Assembly: GCA_000827205.1 (NCBI GenBank)
Contig: KN832559.1
Coordinates: 1,388,450-1,452,449 of the forward strand
Direction of reading: 5' to 3'
Source: Plicaturopsis crispa FD-325 SS-3
Lineage: Eukaryota; Basidiomycota; Agaricomycetes; Amylocorticiales; Amylocorticiaceae
DNA: 64,000 nt
The notes beneath the pieces were generated by a model that saw only the letters and a program-made list of their open reading frames with translations, was not told where the DNA came from and made no database searches. Made by a program: the position numbers and the translations under genes. Shown here piece after piece: positions 1 through 11,975 of the stretch. How positions within the stretch are numbered: position 1 is the first letter of the stretch; each line of letters begins with the position of its first letter.

Positions 1-1453
1 TTCCAAACGACGCGGTCTGCCTTCAAAAGCTTCAACTGGCTGGTAGCCCCAACATTTCCCGTTCTCTTTGAGTTGCGTGATGTCCAGACGCAGCAGTCAC
101 GACGGCGTTCGTGGCGACAACGTTCAGTATCCGCTGTGGTTTTGGATGGCACCGTACAACATGATGCCCGATGTGGCGCAACGAGCCCACTTCCTAGGAC
201 AACCGCCGCTTGCTTCGCGTATACTGCGATATGCAGACGACTGGTGCTATTCGGAGCCAACGCGTCTCTTGCGGAGACCGCCTCCAATACACGGACGATA
301 CGCAATCCCGCCCCCATCACAAGATGGTTCTGCCTCGCTTACTATTGCCCATGCTGTGAGCTTATCCTCCACTCGTGCGAACCCACCCCTACAGACGTGC
401 ATTTTCGGCTGTTGAGGGCATCCAGAACTAACATCTACCATCGCAGTGAATATTTCACACTCTCATTTCAAGACGCGTGCCTCAAGAAGAGTCAACTACT
501 TCACCAGTTCGCTGGTAGATGCCTGAACGTATGAACGATCCAAGGCTTCAAGACCAACGTCCCACCCTCGATAACGATGCGATAACGCGTCGTGCTAGAC
601 TTACCTTATTCTTGTTTTTTTTTAAATATCTACTGATGATTTTCTGTCTCGTCTCCGTCTCGGTGCGTACCAGATATTCGGAATCTTACGCGATCTCTTT
701 CTTTGCTTACGGTTTCCTCAGGATAATTAATACCCATCCACTTCCTAGATCTAGACTACACCATCCATCTGCTCGCCATGTAGATTGGGATCGGATCCAT
801 TGTGATCCTTCCCACACGAGCACGGCGGTCATTTTCACCTTTTATCCCTTTACAGTGACTTCGTTATACTAGTCGTACTCATTAGATCTTATATTCCGGT
901 AGGAATTTGTTGTATTGCATAGATTTTTTACTCTTTGTATTTTTATGCCATGGCAATTGTCGATATACTGCTGGACGCGACGCCCCGACGTTGCCCCGAC
1001 GCGTCGCGGCGGTCGCGCCAAGTGTTACGTAACGCGTGCGTTCTCTCGCCGTCAGGATTCGGGTTACTTACGACTCACGATTCCCACAAGCATGAACGTC
1101 CACTCTGCCAGGAAGATTCCGCCGGACACGCTGTCCATTCGCGCAGAACAGTTCCCCAAAAGGCCGCCATTTACTGGGTAACTGAGAGACGATCAGTACA
1201 AGCACCTTACGGCCACCACGACTCCTCGGACGTGTACGACTTGGAATCTACGACCCAAGAAATCAAGTCTGTGTGGCTCAAACCTAGCGTGCTTTCCTGT
1301 TCGGTGCGTCTTAAACACGTCTTTAATTCGTTGGCAGTGGCTGACAAACATTCAGTAGATCGAAGCCAACACAATTGCGCACCTTTAGTGGGTGGTGACA
1401 GCCTCAGTCCGCTGTCCAACAGCAATTTTAGTTCTCCTCTGGTCTTGAGCAGA
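1..1453. other. No recognisable gene; upstream of DUF1365 gene
   Basis: Several open frames exist (for example about 150 codons on + at 73-534), but none has family motifs, a convincing splice structure or a conserved domain that I recognise. The stretch from 935 to 1453 is open in the same frame as the DUF1365 gene, but its translation looks unlike that protein and lacks domain character, so I treat it as 5' leader or intergenic DNA. A T-rich tract lies near 611-625. Confidence 0.5.
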
Positions 1454-3232
1454 ATGACTGCCGCCGATGTAGGCATCGCCGCGCTCGGACTGGCGGTGTC
1501 ATTTCTGGTCTATCGACTCGGTCAAAGACGCCTTCAACCCTCCACCGGACAGCCCGCGCGGGCATACGTGCTGCAAAGCGCTGTGACTCATGCGCGTCTT
1601 TTGCCGGCTGACTCCGCACATGCCTTTACATATCCGACGCTATCTTTCCTCGTCTCCCTCTCTGCCCTCGAATCTGGCTCCCTGGACCTAGGACTAGGAT
1701 TCATCTTCTCATATGGCGGTATTCGAGGACGTCTCACGGGCATCAGACCAACGCCCTATTTCTTCCCAGATAGTCCTACGAGTCACACTATACGCGCCAA
1801 ATTAATAGACGTGATCAATTGGCAAGGCCTAAGTGGTGAAGAACTGGATGATGCGTGGATGATGACCATGCCCAGTTTCTGCGGGCTGGAAGGGATCAAC
1901 CCTTTGACAGTTTACTTCTGCTATAAGCCCGGAGGAGTATTTTGGCTTGCGGTGCTCGAGGTTATTTTGTTTCACTTTTTCTCACCGATTTTGTGTCTGA
2001 ACTACGAATCTCCCGCCTCAGATACATAACACATTCGGCGAGAGCCATGTTCACGTCCTCGAGGCTGGCAAGGAGGAGGATAAAATCTCGGATGCAAGGT
2101 TCGTTCTCTTCCATTTTGAACCTTGTAGATAGATCATTACTTATGTCGCATGCATAGCTTCGACCACCAATGGACTTTTCTCCGGGATTTCCATGTATCG
2201 CCGTTCAACGATCGCTCCGGCTTCTACACAGTATCAGTGAAATCACCCTCGCATCCACCGTCGGGTGACTCCTCTCGAACCTGTCCTCCGCCACGCCCAA
2301 TGGTTCGCGTGCATCTACACACATCATCACCAGGCTCTGACGCGCTGGGCCCTTTGAAACTCACGGCGCTCCTGCGGCCGCACACGTCCCGCCCTCTGAC
2401 AACGGCAAACCTCGTTTCTGCTCTTGCGCACACACCGCTCGCCCTCGCCCTCAGCTTTCCTCGAATCGTATATCAAGCCTACATACTGCATTACTGGAAG
2501 CGATTGGATGTATATGTCAGGCCCGAGCCGCACTCCACGACTACGTCAGCCACCGCGACAATTGTCAAAGGTGGTGGCGTCAGATGGCAACCTGAATCCT
2601 TCCTAGAAGGATATGCTCGACGGCGATTGGAACATTTTCTGCGGCGCAGAGTTGAAGCCACTGGCGTTGGTGTCAGTATCATCAGTGGCGATTCTAGAGG
2701 AATTAAACTGCACTTCGAACCATCGTCTGCGACCCCAGGAGGTTCCCGCGAGCATTTGACAGTCACGCACCTGTCACCTCGGTTCTATACGCTTTTTCTA
2801 CTCGCACCGTCCCCCGCCCACGCACTCTTGTTGTCTTCGTCCTCTCCGGACCCCGAATTCTCCGTCTCGTCGCGCGAACTCTTCATCCGTGTATTTTCTG
2901 CCATTCCAGCCGACACCAATCTTAATCTTACCCAACGACTGCGCACATCTGTAGTCCCTTCGGAGCTCCTCGACCCCCCACTATCGGTGCCTGCGATTCA
3001 TCCCATCGACACGTCTGCATCCACGGTACACTATATCCTCACATTGGGTGTGGTTAGTGTTATGCTCTGTCTCGGAGCGCTAGAGCGGTGGATTTTCTCT
3101 ACTGTGGGTGCGCGGTTCGTTGAAGGCCAAGAGCCTTGGAAGGCTTGGGACAGGGCGGCAGCCTCTCTTCGTGGCTCTTCGAGTCATAATCCACCTGGAA
3201 CGTTAGGGAGCGTCCGGCGGGCTCAAGAGTGA
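1454..3232 (+). CDS. DUF1365 family membrane-associated protein
   Basis: Exons read 1454-1960, 2022-2098 and 2158-3232, giving about 552 residues. The first intron falls inside the family's conserved block; splicing restores NPLTVYFCY followed by IHNTFGESHVHVL, which is the DUF1365 signature. The third exon carries DFHVSPFND and a WKRLDVYVRPEP-like tail, also typical. An N-terminal hydrophobic stretch (about residues 5-18) and one near the C-terminus (about 490-510) suggest membrane association. DUF1365 proteins have no established reaction; bacterial homologues often sit next to cyclopropane-fatty-acid synthase and amine oxidase genes, which are absent here. The ATG at 1454 was chosen because it precedes the hydrophobic segment and the domain. 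Family assignment is firm, function unknown. Confidence 0.88.
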
Positions 3233-3416
3233 GCTGGCGAGGCTGGCTCATCGAGACACAGTGCCAGCTTGGTACATGAACTCCTTTGGATCACATTCGT
3301 ATCAGGGATTCGCTCTCAATTTTGGCTTTCTAGTTGTAGGTCTTCGATTCGCTAGTGCGCTAATGTACATATCTATGTATGTTGTACTTCGTGTCCTTGC
3401 TTTTCGGGGAATGCCA

Positions 3417-5467
3417 TCAAGGAATTGCACCCTGATTTGTGGATAATTTACCAGCGTCCTCTTCAGCCCTCTTTGTGCCCCTCCATATCAAAAACTGACT
3501 CCAGGCTATAGCAAGAATTCCGGCCCCTAGGAGTGCGATGCACACAACAAAGGACACACGATACGAAGGGCCAAGCGCCGCTGGACGATGGTGCGTCTAG
3601 TATCAGTACAGGCCAGCATCGGTATAGACATCCTGAACTCACGGGTGAATACTTGCGGGCCCAATATCCCACTGAATTGCGCCACGGCGTTGGTGGTCCC
3701 GATTGCAAGACCTACCGCGGTTGTTCCGCGGGCTGCGTTTACACGCGCAGGCCACAGGATTGGATACACACACCCCGCGGTCCCGGTGGACACAGTGAGG
3801 GCGAGGTATTTGACTACTGTCGTCTACGGCAGGAACGTCAATGCATATTCTCCGTGGGCAAGGAGTGACGGAAACCAACCTTTACCGTTATGAGCAGAAT
3901 GCAGCATATGATGTTGACGAATTCGACTGCAAGTGAAACACGTCAGGATAACAGATTGGGATTAACAGGGGGCATGGGGAACAGGACGTACGGCCCATTG
4001 CGACGCGAAACGGATTCCAGTAGCGTTTTTCGACTAGCCAGCCGAGAATGATTAACAATATGAACGCAGCCATTGAAGGCGGCATCGTTAGCACGTTGCT
4101 CATTGCAGAGTCCGTAAAGCCTGCAAGCACGTATTATTTCAGTCTCTACACGGTGTACACACTTAAAATCGACATACCAAGATCGTGAATGACCGTCGGC
4201 AGTACATATGACAGCCCAAACCCGCCGACTGCATGGCAGAACCACACCACCGCGAAGCTCCAGAACGTCGGGTCCTTCAGTAACGCGGTGACCTGTCTAG
4301 TGTCCCAAGTCTTCGCGAGTTTCGTTGGTGCATGTGCAGCAAGGCGTGAAACAATCGCATCGCGTTCGTGGGGGAGTAGAAATTCGGCGGTTTGCGGGTA
4401 ATCAGGTAGGATGAAATACGTCGCGACACCGCATACGATCGCCGGTAGTCCTTCTACAAATTATCGACTCAGAATTCAGTGCAAATGAAGGGGAAAGCAC
4501 TTACCAATGATAAATAGCCAGCGCCAACCGGAGAGACCCGCGTGTCCGTCTGCAAAACTGATAGCATAGGACAGGAAACCACTCACGAACCCGGCCACCT
4601 GGCCGAATGCGTAGAAAACGGCGATGCGCAATGGAAGTTCCTGCCAGCTGAACCAGAAGGCAAGATAGTATATAACACCGGGATAATATCCTGCCTCGGC
4701 TGGACGATATCGAGTGAGCTCAGGTGAAACTACAGCCTGTACAAAAGTACATACCAGCTCCAAGTACTAAATGGACCTCGTGGCGTCAGATAACATAGAT
4801 AGGTTCGGCCATGCGTGGAAACTTACGGACGCGCGTGGTTATAAGCCCACCGTAGTTTCGAACTGCGGCTAGACAGCAAGAAATGATACCCCAAGTTATC
4901 ATCAAACGTGCCAGGCAAATGCTCGGGGACATCTTTCTCATGAGTAGCGTAGACAAAGGCTCTAGTGCGCCATACCTATAGTTTGTTAGCAAATTTGTAC
5001 TCACAAGAGTCTAATAATTGCGACACACGAATAGAAGAAACACGCGACAGCCCATGTCCACTATTTGTATACCAGTACATCAGCTACATACATTGCGAGA
5101 GGATACAAGGAGCGTACCTGTTGAGCACTGAGGTGAAGCTCCTGCTTGATTCCGTGGTTTGCTTCGATGTTCATGATTGCAGCATTGGATATATTGCCAA
5201 CGTCAATGCGCATGACAAGATAAGTGAAACTTAGCCAGGGCATTATGCGCCAGTCTACAGAGAGTAGGTCAATAGCAAGCAGACGAAGGGTGTCCAGAAC
5301 TCACCTATACGGCGATGTATTTTCGCAATGTCCTCGTCGGAAACGATAGCTACAGTATCAACTTCAGACTTTGCCCCATCGACGTCAACCGTTTCGAGTT
5401 GCTTGGTTTCCTTGCTGGTGAAGGACCGGGTGTCCTGCTCGATAGAAATTGAACGAGAAGTAGACAT
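3417..5467 (-). CDS. MFS permease, Dal5/allantoate-type anion:cation symporter
   Basis: A multi-exon gene (about nine exons, introns of 45-65 nt) starting MSTSRSISIEQDTR at 5467 and ending in LSTNQGAIP-stop at 3417. The acidic cytosolic N-terminus is followed by DWRIMPWLSFTYLVMRIDVG, the usual first helix of the Dal5 family (TC 2.A.1.14). Later blocks AAEAGYYPGVIYYLAFWF, GWRWLFIIEG and WSFAVVWFCHAVGGFGLSYVLP match loop and helix landmarks of that family. Predicted plasma-membrane uptake of a small organic acid, for instance allantoate, nicotinate or a carboxylic acid; the substrate cannot be read from sequence. It is divergent from the 2OG oxygenase, sharing about 1.1 kb upstream. It differs clearly from the tandem pair at 25763-30100. 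Exon edges in the middle are approximate. Confidence 0.9.
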
Positions 5468-6546
5468 TGCGGCGAAGTGACGAAGATCGCCGAGGATTCC
5501 ATGTCAAGTCATCGGGCCTACATATAAGGACTGCAAGCATATCGCCACCGCGTTACGGCAAAGATGATCAGTATGATCCTCTGGGTATGAAGAAGCTACG
5601 ATGGTACCATTCAGAAGGAACATTGCTCACCACCTAGCGTGACTATAGCGAATCCCATTATTGATTTCCTAATTGTGCTGTGCCAATTGACAGATGTTCC
5701 GCATCTTCGTATGCATGTATACACATATTTTGTACTTTAACAGTCGACTCAAAGGGTCTTTCGGCATGTACACTGAAATTGAGAGTCAGTTGGGCGAGTC
5801 ACTAGGCATTAGCCAATTGCGAAACATTACTGACCTACTACACACAATCAAAGACAGAACCGATTCAGTTTCTCATCGAGCATTCGAAACGCCATTTAAT
5901 CGACATTCGGGAATCGTGTTGTGCGTTGAATTTTGAGATAACGAGCACGACATAAGCATTCAATAGCACTGCGGCAGGCTGGTGGGAAGGGAGTGGTTGA
6001 ATCCAAAACATGGCCGAGCTTGGAATAACTTGAATGCAAATGCCGCGGAGTTCAAATTGTGTCAAGAAATGAAATCGAAATCAATTTCAATTTCGCGAAC
6101 TTCCAGTCTCTCTTAGGCGTTCGTCTTCAATTCATCGTTCTCGTTTCTGCACTCAGGGCCAGCCCGAGAGTGAATTTTACCGGCAGAACTCCCTCAAACC
6201 AACCTACTGAACAACTGGTTTTGAAGGCGCTTTCTATTACTTACCACGGCGGGTCATGGGCTCAGACATGCACCATCCAGTGCTCCAGTCGCGCCATCGA
6301 AACCTCTCCAAGATTGTATAGCTGCCTCGTTAAGCATCATCCTTCCCATCTATAACCATGTTCTTTGATACCGTTGACGCCCGATAAACCGTATTCGGTC
6401 CCTAGTTTTCGACGCGGAAATCTAAAATTGCTAGGTTGCCAAGTGTTTGTGAGGACACGAAGACCCGGCTGGCATGCCTGGAGTATATGTATCCTGTTAA
6501 AGCCCTGAAGCCTGGCTTATCACACAAGTCTCTTGAGTCTCCCGCG
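5468..6546. other. Shared upstream region of divergent permease and oxygenase
   Basis: About 1.1 kb between two divergent starts, with no supported coding frame. A direct and inverted AT-rich motif (gaaatcgaaatc / caatttcaatttc) lies near 6067-6092. Co-regulation of the two genes is possible but is inference only. Confidence 0.4.
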
Positions 6547-8135
6547 ATGCCTGCTCTCGTCACGCCGCCGAAGCCTGACCTCGAGCCTTGGACCTCTCCC
6601 AAGGAAACCACTGCTGAGCTCGACTGGGCTCCGCTTGCAATCGTCGACCTTGGAAAATTCGACGAACCTGGTGGAAAGCAGGCTCTTGCGAAAGATTTGC
6701 AAGAGGCAGTCCAGCGGTGGGGGTTCTGGGTTGTCACCAACACTGGCCTGTCGCAAGAGGCGGTGGACAGACAGCTGGCTATCGGGAATGCATTCTTCAA
6801 GCAGCCGCTAGAGGAGAAACGGAAAGTACCGTGCGATTTCACTGTTGGAAAGTAGGCCGTACTATTCATTATTGCAAAAATTCTGATTCTCACCGTGTGT
6901 GCTCGTAGTTACTTTGGTTATCGTGAACCCACCCGGTTCATCGCCAAAACAGATGTCAAAGAAAATATGGAAATGGTAGGTCGCAGCTACCTTTGCATGT
7001 GTGTAGTCCAATATCAACGCATGCACCGCCCAGCTTAATCTCCCGAAATTCACCCAAGACTACGCCAGCATGCCGCAGCATGACCTCGTGCGCACTTTCG
7101 CAGACGAGATTGCTCCCTTCCACCGCCTTGTATGGGAGAATGTCGTGCGCAAGCTCATGGTGCTCTTTGCACTAATTATTGAACTGCCCGAAAATTATTT
7201 CGTGGACAGGCACGCGTACGACAGACCTTCGGAGGACCACTTGCGTTATGTCTGTGCTCGTATTCTGGTGCCCTCGCAAGCACTTACAACCATCGCGTTT
7301 GACAGATGATATACCACCCCAGATCCGCGAAAGAGGACGCTAAGATCGGGGATCAGTGGTCCGCGGGACATACAGGTGCATACGCCTTCACCTAGTCATC
7401 ACCGTTTCTCCTAACGTCTGTGCCCTTTCCTAGATTTTGGTAGGTCTTAGCTCGATATGAAACAGACTGAAGAGTCATTGATGTGCGTCGACTTGCCTCC
7501 TTAGGATCCCTGACGCTCTTATTCTCGCAAAGCGTCGCTGCGTACGTCGCTCGTGTTTGTTTCTGAGTTTCCGTGTGCTGGACTGACACTATCGGATGTA
7601 GGCTACAGATCCGCACACCGGATAATGAGTGGAAATGGGTCAAACCCGTCCCGGGTGGAATCACCTGCAACGCCGCGGACACGCTCTCTTTCCTGACCAA
7701 AGTGGGTAGTCAAACGGCCCATCTTTTATGTCGTGCTGAACACTTCGCAGGGGTACATCAAAAGCACCATTCACCGCGTCGTGCGCCCACCCGCGGACCA
7801 GGCGAACCTCGAGCGGCTCGGTTTGTTCTACTTTGTCCGCCCTGGGGACGATGTCCCCATGGTCCCCGCACCAAGTCCTGTCCTCCGGCGCGAGGGCCTG
7901 CTGACGGAGGAGGACGAGCAGAAGGGAGAAGACGCTGTTACAGGTCTCGGTAAGCCCTCGCATACATCAGCACTTTCGTGCATTTAAAAACGGTGCTCAT
8001 GTACCGCGTTGTGCAGAGTACGTTCGTGCACGGGTGAAGAATGTCCATGACCGCACAGCGACGCGATACGACGAAAAGACGCCCAACGCGGTCTTCAAAG
8101 TCAAGAATCTTGAAGTGAAGGACTTCTATCTGTAG
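6547..8135 (+). CDS. 2-oxoglutarate/Fe(II)-dependent oxygenase (isopenicillin N synthase-like)
   Basis: Exons read 6547-6851, 6909-6975, 7034-7249, 7306-7375, 7434-7439, 7505-7541, 7602-7701, 7751-7949 and 8017-8135, about 370 residues. The N-terminal DIOX_N block runs from WAPLAIVDLG to FTQDYASMPQ. The catalytic fold shows GHTDFGSLTLLFSQ, giving the first His and the Asp of the iron triad, and STIHRVVRPP, giving the second His and the Arg that binds 2-oxoglutarate. The product is a soluble oxygenase that couples decarboxylation of 2-oxoglutarate to oxidation of an unknown substrate. The iron-site segment is assembled from a 6-nt exon (7434-7439). An upstream in-frame ATG at 6436 would add 37 residues; I prefer 6547 because MPALVTPPKPD is where family members usually begin. 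It is divergent from an MFS permease. Confidence 0.95.
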
Positions 8136-8459
8136 GTTGAAGAGTCACGGTATATGCATTTCGGACAGTGTACTTAGAGTGTCTGTGTACTTGGAGTTCG
8201 TCTCATGGGAGTTAACTGGTAGTTCCTGTCAGAGTCAAGGTTTGTGAGACTTCCAAGGCCTGCCGACTGTGATCGAGGATTTCGGACAATGCAGTTGAGG
8301 GATGATGTTGAGACGGACGCGCTCCAGAAACCAGATAGTGCATTCGGTTCACGCTCGGGAGAGATACGGGATATCTGAGAGGATACGTCTCAGTAAGGTA
8401 TCGCGTCTGAAGCAAGCATCTCGTGGGCAATCCGAGTCGAGATTGGGAGCAACTCTCTA
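8136..8459. other. Convergent spacer, no gene seen
   Basis: Lies between the 3' ends of the oxygenase (+) and the complex I subunit (-). Nothing coding is supported. Confidence 0.5.
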
Positions 8460-8968
8460 CTATACAACACCAGTCGCTGCAGGAAGCACTGCATCCTCAT
8501 CTCGTCCTATGAGACGTAATACGTTAACCATCACGAAGACTGGGATCCGATGTTCTCCACTCACCCTCATGGAACTTCTGCAAAAACGTTCGCTGAGGCC
8601 TGTTGGGATTCTGCAGTAATATCCCCATGACATGGTCGGGCTGCTTCCAGCAATTCAGCGTCTCTTGGTACTCCTGCCTGCCCTTCAACAGCAAGACATC
8701 GATAGCGCGCGGGTTGGATACATATCGGTTCTTCTCAAACTTTTGGCGAATGGCGTGGCGCACGTAGCCTGGCGACACGTTCAGTGCGTAGAGTTCGACG
8801 ACCTCGGGAGCCTATGGAAGTTGTGAGATCCAATCACAGAGGCGGTAATTCCAAACGCACCGAGCGATACCAGTCGCGGTAGAGTTGAAGGACGCGTCTG
8901 CGAGCCTCTGCAGGGCTGCTCGACGTCCGCGTTGGCTGGGCGAGGCGCGCAGGTATAGTAAAGCTCAT
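8460..8968 (-). CDS. NDUFA6: NADH:ubiquinone oxidoreductase LYR subunit (NDUFA6/B14/NB4M)
   Basis: Three exons on the minus strand: 8968-8861, 8811-8565 and 8506-8460, about 133 residues. The sequence shows the LYR motif in RVLQLYRDWYRS, then APEVVELYALNVSPGYVR and the KFEKNRYVSNPRAIDVLLLKG block typical of the B14 accessory subunit, ending KFHEGRDEDAV. The LYR protein binds the mitochondrial acyl carrier protein and sits at the matrix arm of respiratory complex I. The third exon was chosen because splicing at GTGAGT restores EGRDEDAV, seen in fungal homologues; unspliced reading would end in an unrelated tail. Its start is only 190 bp from the PP28 gene on the other strand, suggesting a bidirectional promoter. 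Confidence 0.92.
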
Positions 8969-9158
8969 GGTTGCGTTGTCGGTGAAATGGCTGTCGGAAT
9001 TATTGGTCGGGCCCGGGAGGACTGGAGACAAATTTGAAGCTCCGCCCACTCAGCCCGATATGGTAATGGAGGATTGGAGTGACTCTAAGCTTGCTTCCGA
9101 TCCGCCACAACCTCTCGCACTTGTATCTTCTTCATTTCTCCTTCAATCTATCGCGATC

Positions 9159-10113
9159 ATGGTCAGAGGAACAGGTGCGTGTGCTGATCAAATGTCAGGA
9201 AACAGCCCTGATCTCTTCTTCCAGGCAAATTCAAACAGAAGCGCGGAGGAGGGCGTAACTTCAGGTGTGGCCACAATGAAATCTGGCTCTGCTGTCCGAT
9301 CGTGCCAATAAAATGCCTCTTATATAGCAGGAACATGGTACTTGATGAGAATGGTACAGCAGTATCGACAGACAAGCCACGGTGTGTCTCGATCACTCCA
9401 GCGTTGCTCGTCTCGTGAGATCTAATCCGATTGATCATTAGAGTCCCGCGTGGCCAGCGAGGCGAGGAAGACAGCTCCGACGAAGATTCCGACGAGGAGG
9501 AAGAGTCAAGTGAGGAAGAGTCGGAAGAGGAAGAAGCGCCTGCTGGAAGCAATGGCGTTCAGGAGGTCGAAATGTCGCGTGCGGAACGGCGCGATCTGAA
9601 GAAGAAGCAGGCAGCGGAGAGACAGAAACTCGAAGAGGAGGACCCTGACCTCATCAATCCCAATCACGTCGAGAAGAAGCTGAACATATCGGATTTGGGT
9701 GCCCCTCGCGAGCTGTCCCGTCGGGAAAAGTACGATATCGCCTACAGCTAGTATCTTTTTTGAGGCAGGCTGACAAATAGTTCGCAGGGAGCAGAAAGAC
9801 AAACAAGACGCCAAGGATCGTTACTGGAAGGTCTGCTTTACTTTTCACCGTTAGATTTCTCATCGCTGAACGCCTTGACCTTTTAGCTCCACCTCGCTGG
9901 GAAGACTGACGAGGCGAAGTCTGACCTCTCACGTCTGGCCAAGATTCGAGCCGAGCGGGAAGCCGCACAGGCAAAGAGGAAAGCTGAAGCTGAAGGTAGG
10001 CTCCTCTACAGATTTTCGTCGCCATCCACGTTAATTATTTCTTATCTTTCCCAGCCAAGACCGCCGAAATCGACGCGAAGAAGAAGGCGCAGCAGAGCGG
10101 GAAACGAGTGTAA
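9159..10113 (+). CDS. Casein kinase substrate phosphoprotein PP28 (PDAP1-like)
   Basis: Seven exons: 9159-9174, 9225-9264, 9331-9381, 9442-9729, 9788-9830, 9887-9995 and 10055-10113, about 201 residues. The N-terminus MVRGTGKFKQKRGGG is typical of fungal members. A strongly acidic Ser/Glu stretch follows (EEDSSDEDSDEEEE), then the PP28 core: DLGAPRELSRREKEQKD and RYWKLHLAGKTDEAK. Family members are heat- and acid-stable phosphoproteins, substrates of casein kinase 2, without a defined enzymatic role. The 51-nt exon 9331-9381 restores NMVLDENGTAVSTDK; skipping it leaves a 177-nt intron. The gene shares its promoter region with the divergent complex I subunit. Confidence 0.92.
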
Positions 10114-10694
10114 TTGGCGTGTTGTTTTGGACTTGTTGTTGTATAAGAAATCGGGTGCTCTCCAATGTAACAACAGTTGTTTTGTTGGCTGCAGTCTGTG
10201 CATCTACAGCCCTCCTACTCTCCTCCTGCTGTGTGCTGTACTGCCCGAGTGACTTGGCGTCCTGACTAGCAGTGCAACCAGAGAACTCAAAATTCGAATA
10301 CTTGTCGTTGCCTAAATAAGGAAGATGACTTTCCCACAACAACGATTTGGGCTCCGGGATTGTGATGCTCTCTTCGGCGCTCACGACCCCGCAGGCTCGA
10401 GCACAAGTTGCCTGGCACTTGGGAGCAGACGATCAAAAGCGGACAGCAGCATGAAGATGCCGCCCACAAAACATCATGGTGACTGGGTTTTGCTGATAGC
10501 GGAAGCGGTGAGGGTAGCGGGCACAGACTTGAAAACATGGCCACCGGGAACCGCCGGCGTCAAGCCACCCGCCCGCAGGCCTTACTTTCAAACGGCAACT
10601 CTCAAAACGGCAGCGCACCAGAACGTTCCTTGCTCTTGGACCACCACCATCTACCGCCACATCTAAATCTTCCTACTCCTGCCTTTTTTCTCCC
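10114..10694. other. No confident gene
   Basis: Overlapping open frames occur on both strands (minus 10660-10433, 10544-10287 and 10384-10031; plus 10537-10770), but none shows a domain I recognise or a consistent exon chain. The last 150 bases are probably leader of the small gene at 10695. Confidence 0.35.
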
Positions 10695-10970
10695 ATGGAG
10701 AACACACTCCCCCAAGTCGTCGATTTACAGACCTCCTCCATGGACATCGCCTATGCGCTGTCCTATCTGACTGAAAAATTCATTAATGCCGCGGACCAGC
10801 TTATCCTGGCTTGCGCAGCGCTATCAAACAGCGAATTTCATCACCATAGCAAAAAGGTCGGGTTTTTCGAACACTGAGTCAGCGCTTCTGTGTCTAACGT
10901 GGCATTGCATTAGATTGTAGCTCTGATAGAGGTGAAGCGCTCAATATCCTTGGTTTCCTTCTGTGGATGA
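10695..10970 (+). CDS. Small hypothetical protein, 72 residues
   Basis: An ATG at 10695 opens MENTLPQVVDLQTSSMDIAY, followed by a helical, alanine- and leucine-rich segment (ALSYLTEKFINAADQLILA). A GT-AG intron 10857-10912 joins to a short second exon ending at 10970 with VKRSISLVSFCG. Without the intron the frame stops at 10877 after 60 residues. The regular heptad-like spacing suggests an amphipathic helix that binds a partner, as in small subunits of coiled-coil complexes, but I do not recognise the family. Upstream sequence is C-rich and lacks another in-frame ATG nearby. Confidence 0.4.
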
Positions 10971-11280
10971 CTTGAACTGACTGCTCACTGTTCGACAAAG
11001 ATTTCTTCCCGTACACTCATTCATGAAGGAATTTTACCGTACACATTTGCTTCCTGTCCCGCCTTGCTGCTGCCGTTCAAGGCTGCCCATCTGGCCCTCT
11101 TGGAGATGCTTAGGTATCACAGACATAAAGTTTCTGTCGATTTATATGGTAATTTTATCCGTGTTCTACTTTTGCATTGTTCTGATTGCTTGCTCAATAG
11201 GTCGGACACGTCGTTTGCTCGTCCCTCTATCAAGTCAATTTATCATTCGAAAGAAAGGCGACGCGACGCCTCTGGATATC
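10971..11280. other. No gene seen
   Basis: AT-richer spacer. A plus-strand frame starting at 11023 runs into the next candidate gene, but its upstream part (poly-Cys then hydrophobic) does not look coding. Confidence 0.35.
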
Positions 11281-11756
11281 ATGAACAGACCGCCTCCAGC
11301 ACATCACAGGAGTCTCAGTCCACGGGGAGAACAATCTCCCAGATACCCACGGTTGAATGTAGATTTCACCGCCAACCATTCGCCAGGGCGGACCTCGTCA
11401 CTCATGCCGCGTATGTCTGGCTCACTCTACTCGGTTATCTCACCGCTGACCTTGTAATAGCGCCCCCTTCGAATCCTGTGAGGTGCCAGCGCAGCGACGA
11501 TCCACGGGTCCGGCGCTCGCTCTATCGCCGCAAACCGGTGTCCTTGCTCGTTGCACGGGTCTCGCGCTCGCGTTCACGGTCTCCGCGAACGTTTCAAAAC
11601 CCCAAACAGGCGCAGGAGAACATTGCCCCCAGTGCGTTCATCCAGCGGCCCATGCGCCGTCACTTTGGGATTTTTTGCGGTGCCAAAAAATCTGTGGTGC
11701 GGCAAGAACAGCGGGAAAGTCGGTCAAGGACGTCGAGGCCTGTGCCCAAGGAATAG
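11281..11756 (+). CDS. Possible small basic Ser/Arg/Pro-rich protein
   Basis: ATG at 11281 gives MNRPPPAHHRSLSPRGEQSP. A candidate intron 11410-11460 (donor GTATGT, acceptor AATAG) joins to an arginine-rich exon with SRSRSRSPRTF and a stop at 11754-11756. Length would be about 140 residues. The composition is compatible with an RNA-associated or disordered nuclear protein, but no domain is visible, and two other frames are open across exon 2. I regard this as a low-confidence model. Confidence 0.28.
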
Positions 11757-11975
11757 TTTGCTCTCTTTTAGTCGTCGAGTTGTATCCTTTCGTTCTGTTG
11801 TATTACCCTGCACCCATTGTATATTGGCAGACATATCATACCCACACTATTGTTCATACCTAAATTCACATCACGGGATTGGGGTCTCTTATCGTTCCGC
11901 ACGACTTGGTGTGACACCGAGTCGATTTTCAAGTGAACAAAACCTCACGTAATTACATTTCTATCAAGTCAGTCC

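Noticed and set aside
935-1453. In-frame upstream extension of the DUF1365 gene
   Set aside because: The translation is low-complexity and unlike the family; members begin close to the ATG at 1454.
10031-10660. Overlapping minus frames between PP28 and the 10695 gene
   Set aside because: No domain, no consistent exon chain, and competing frames on both strands.
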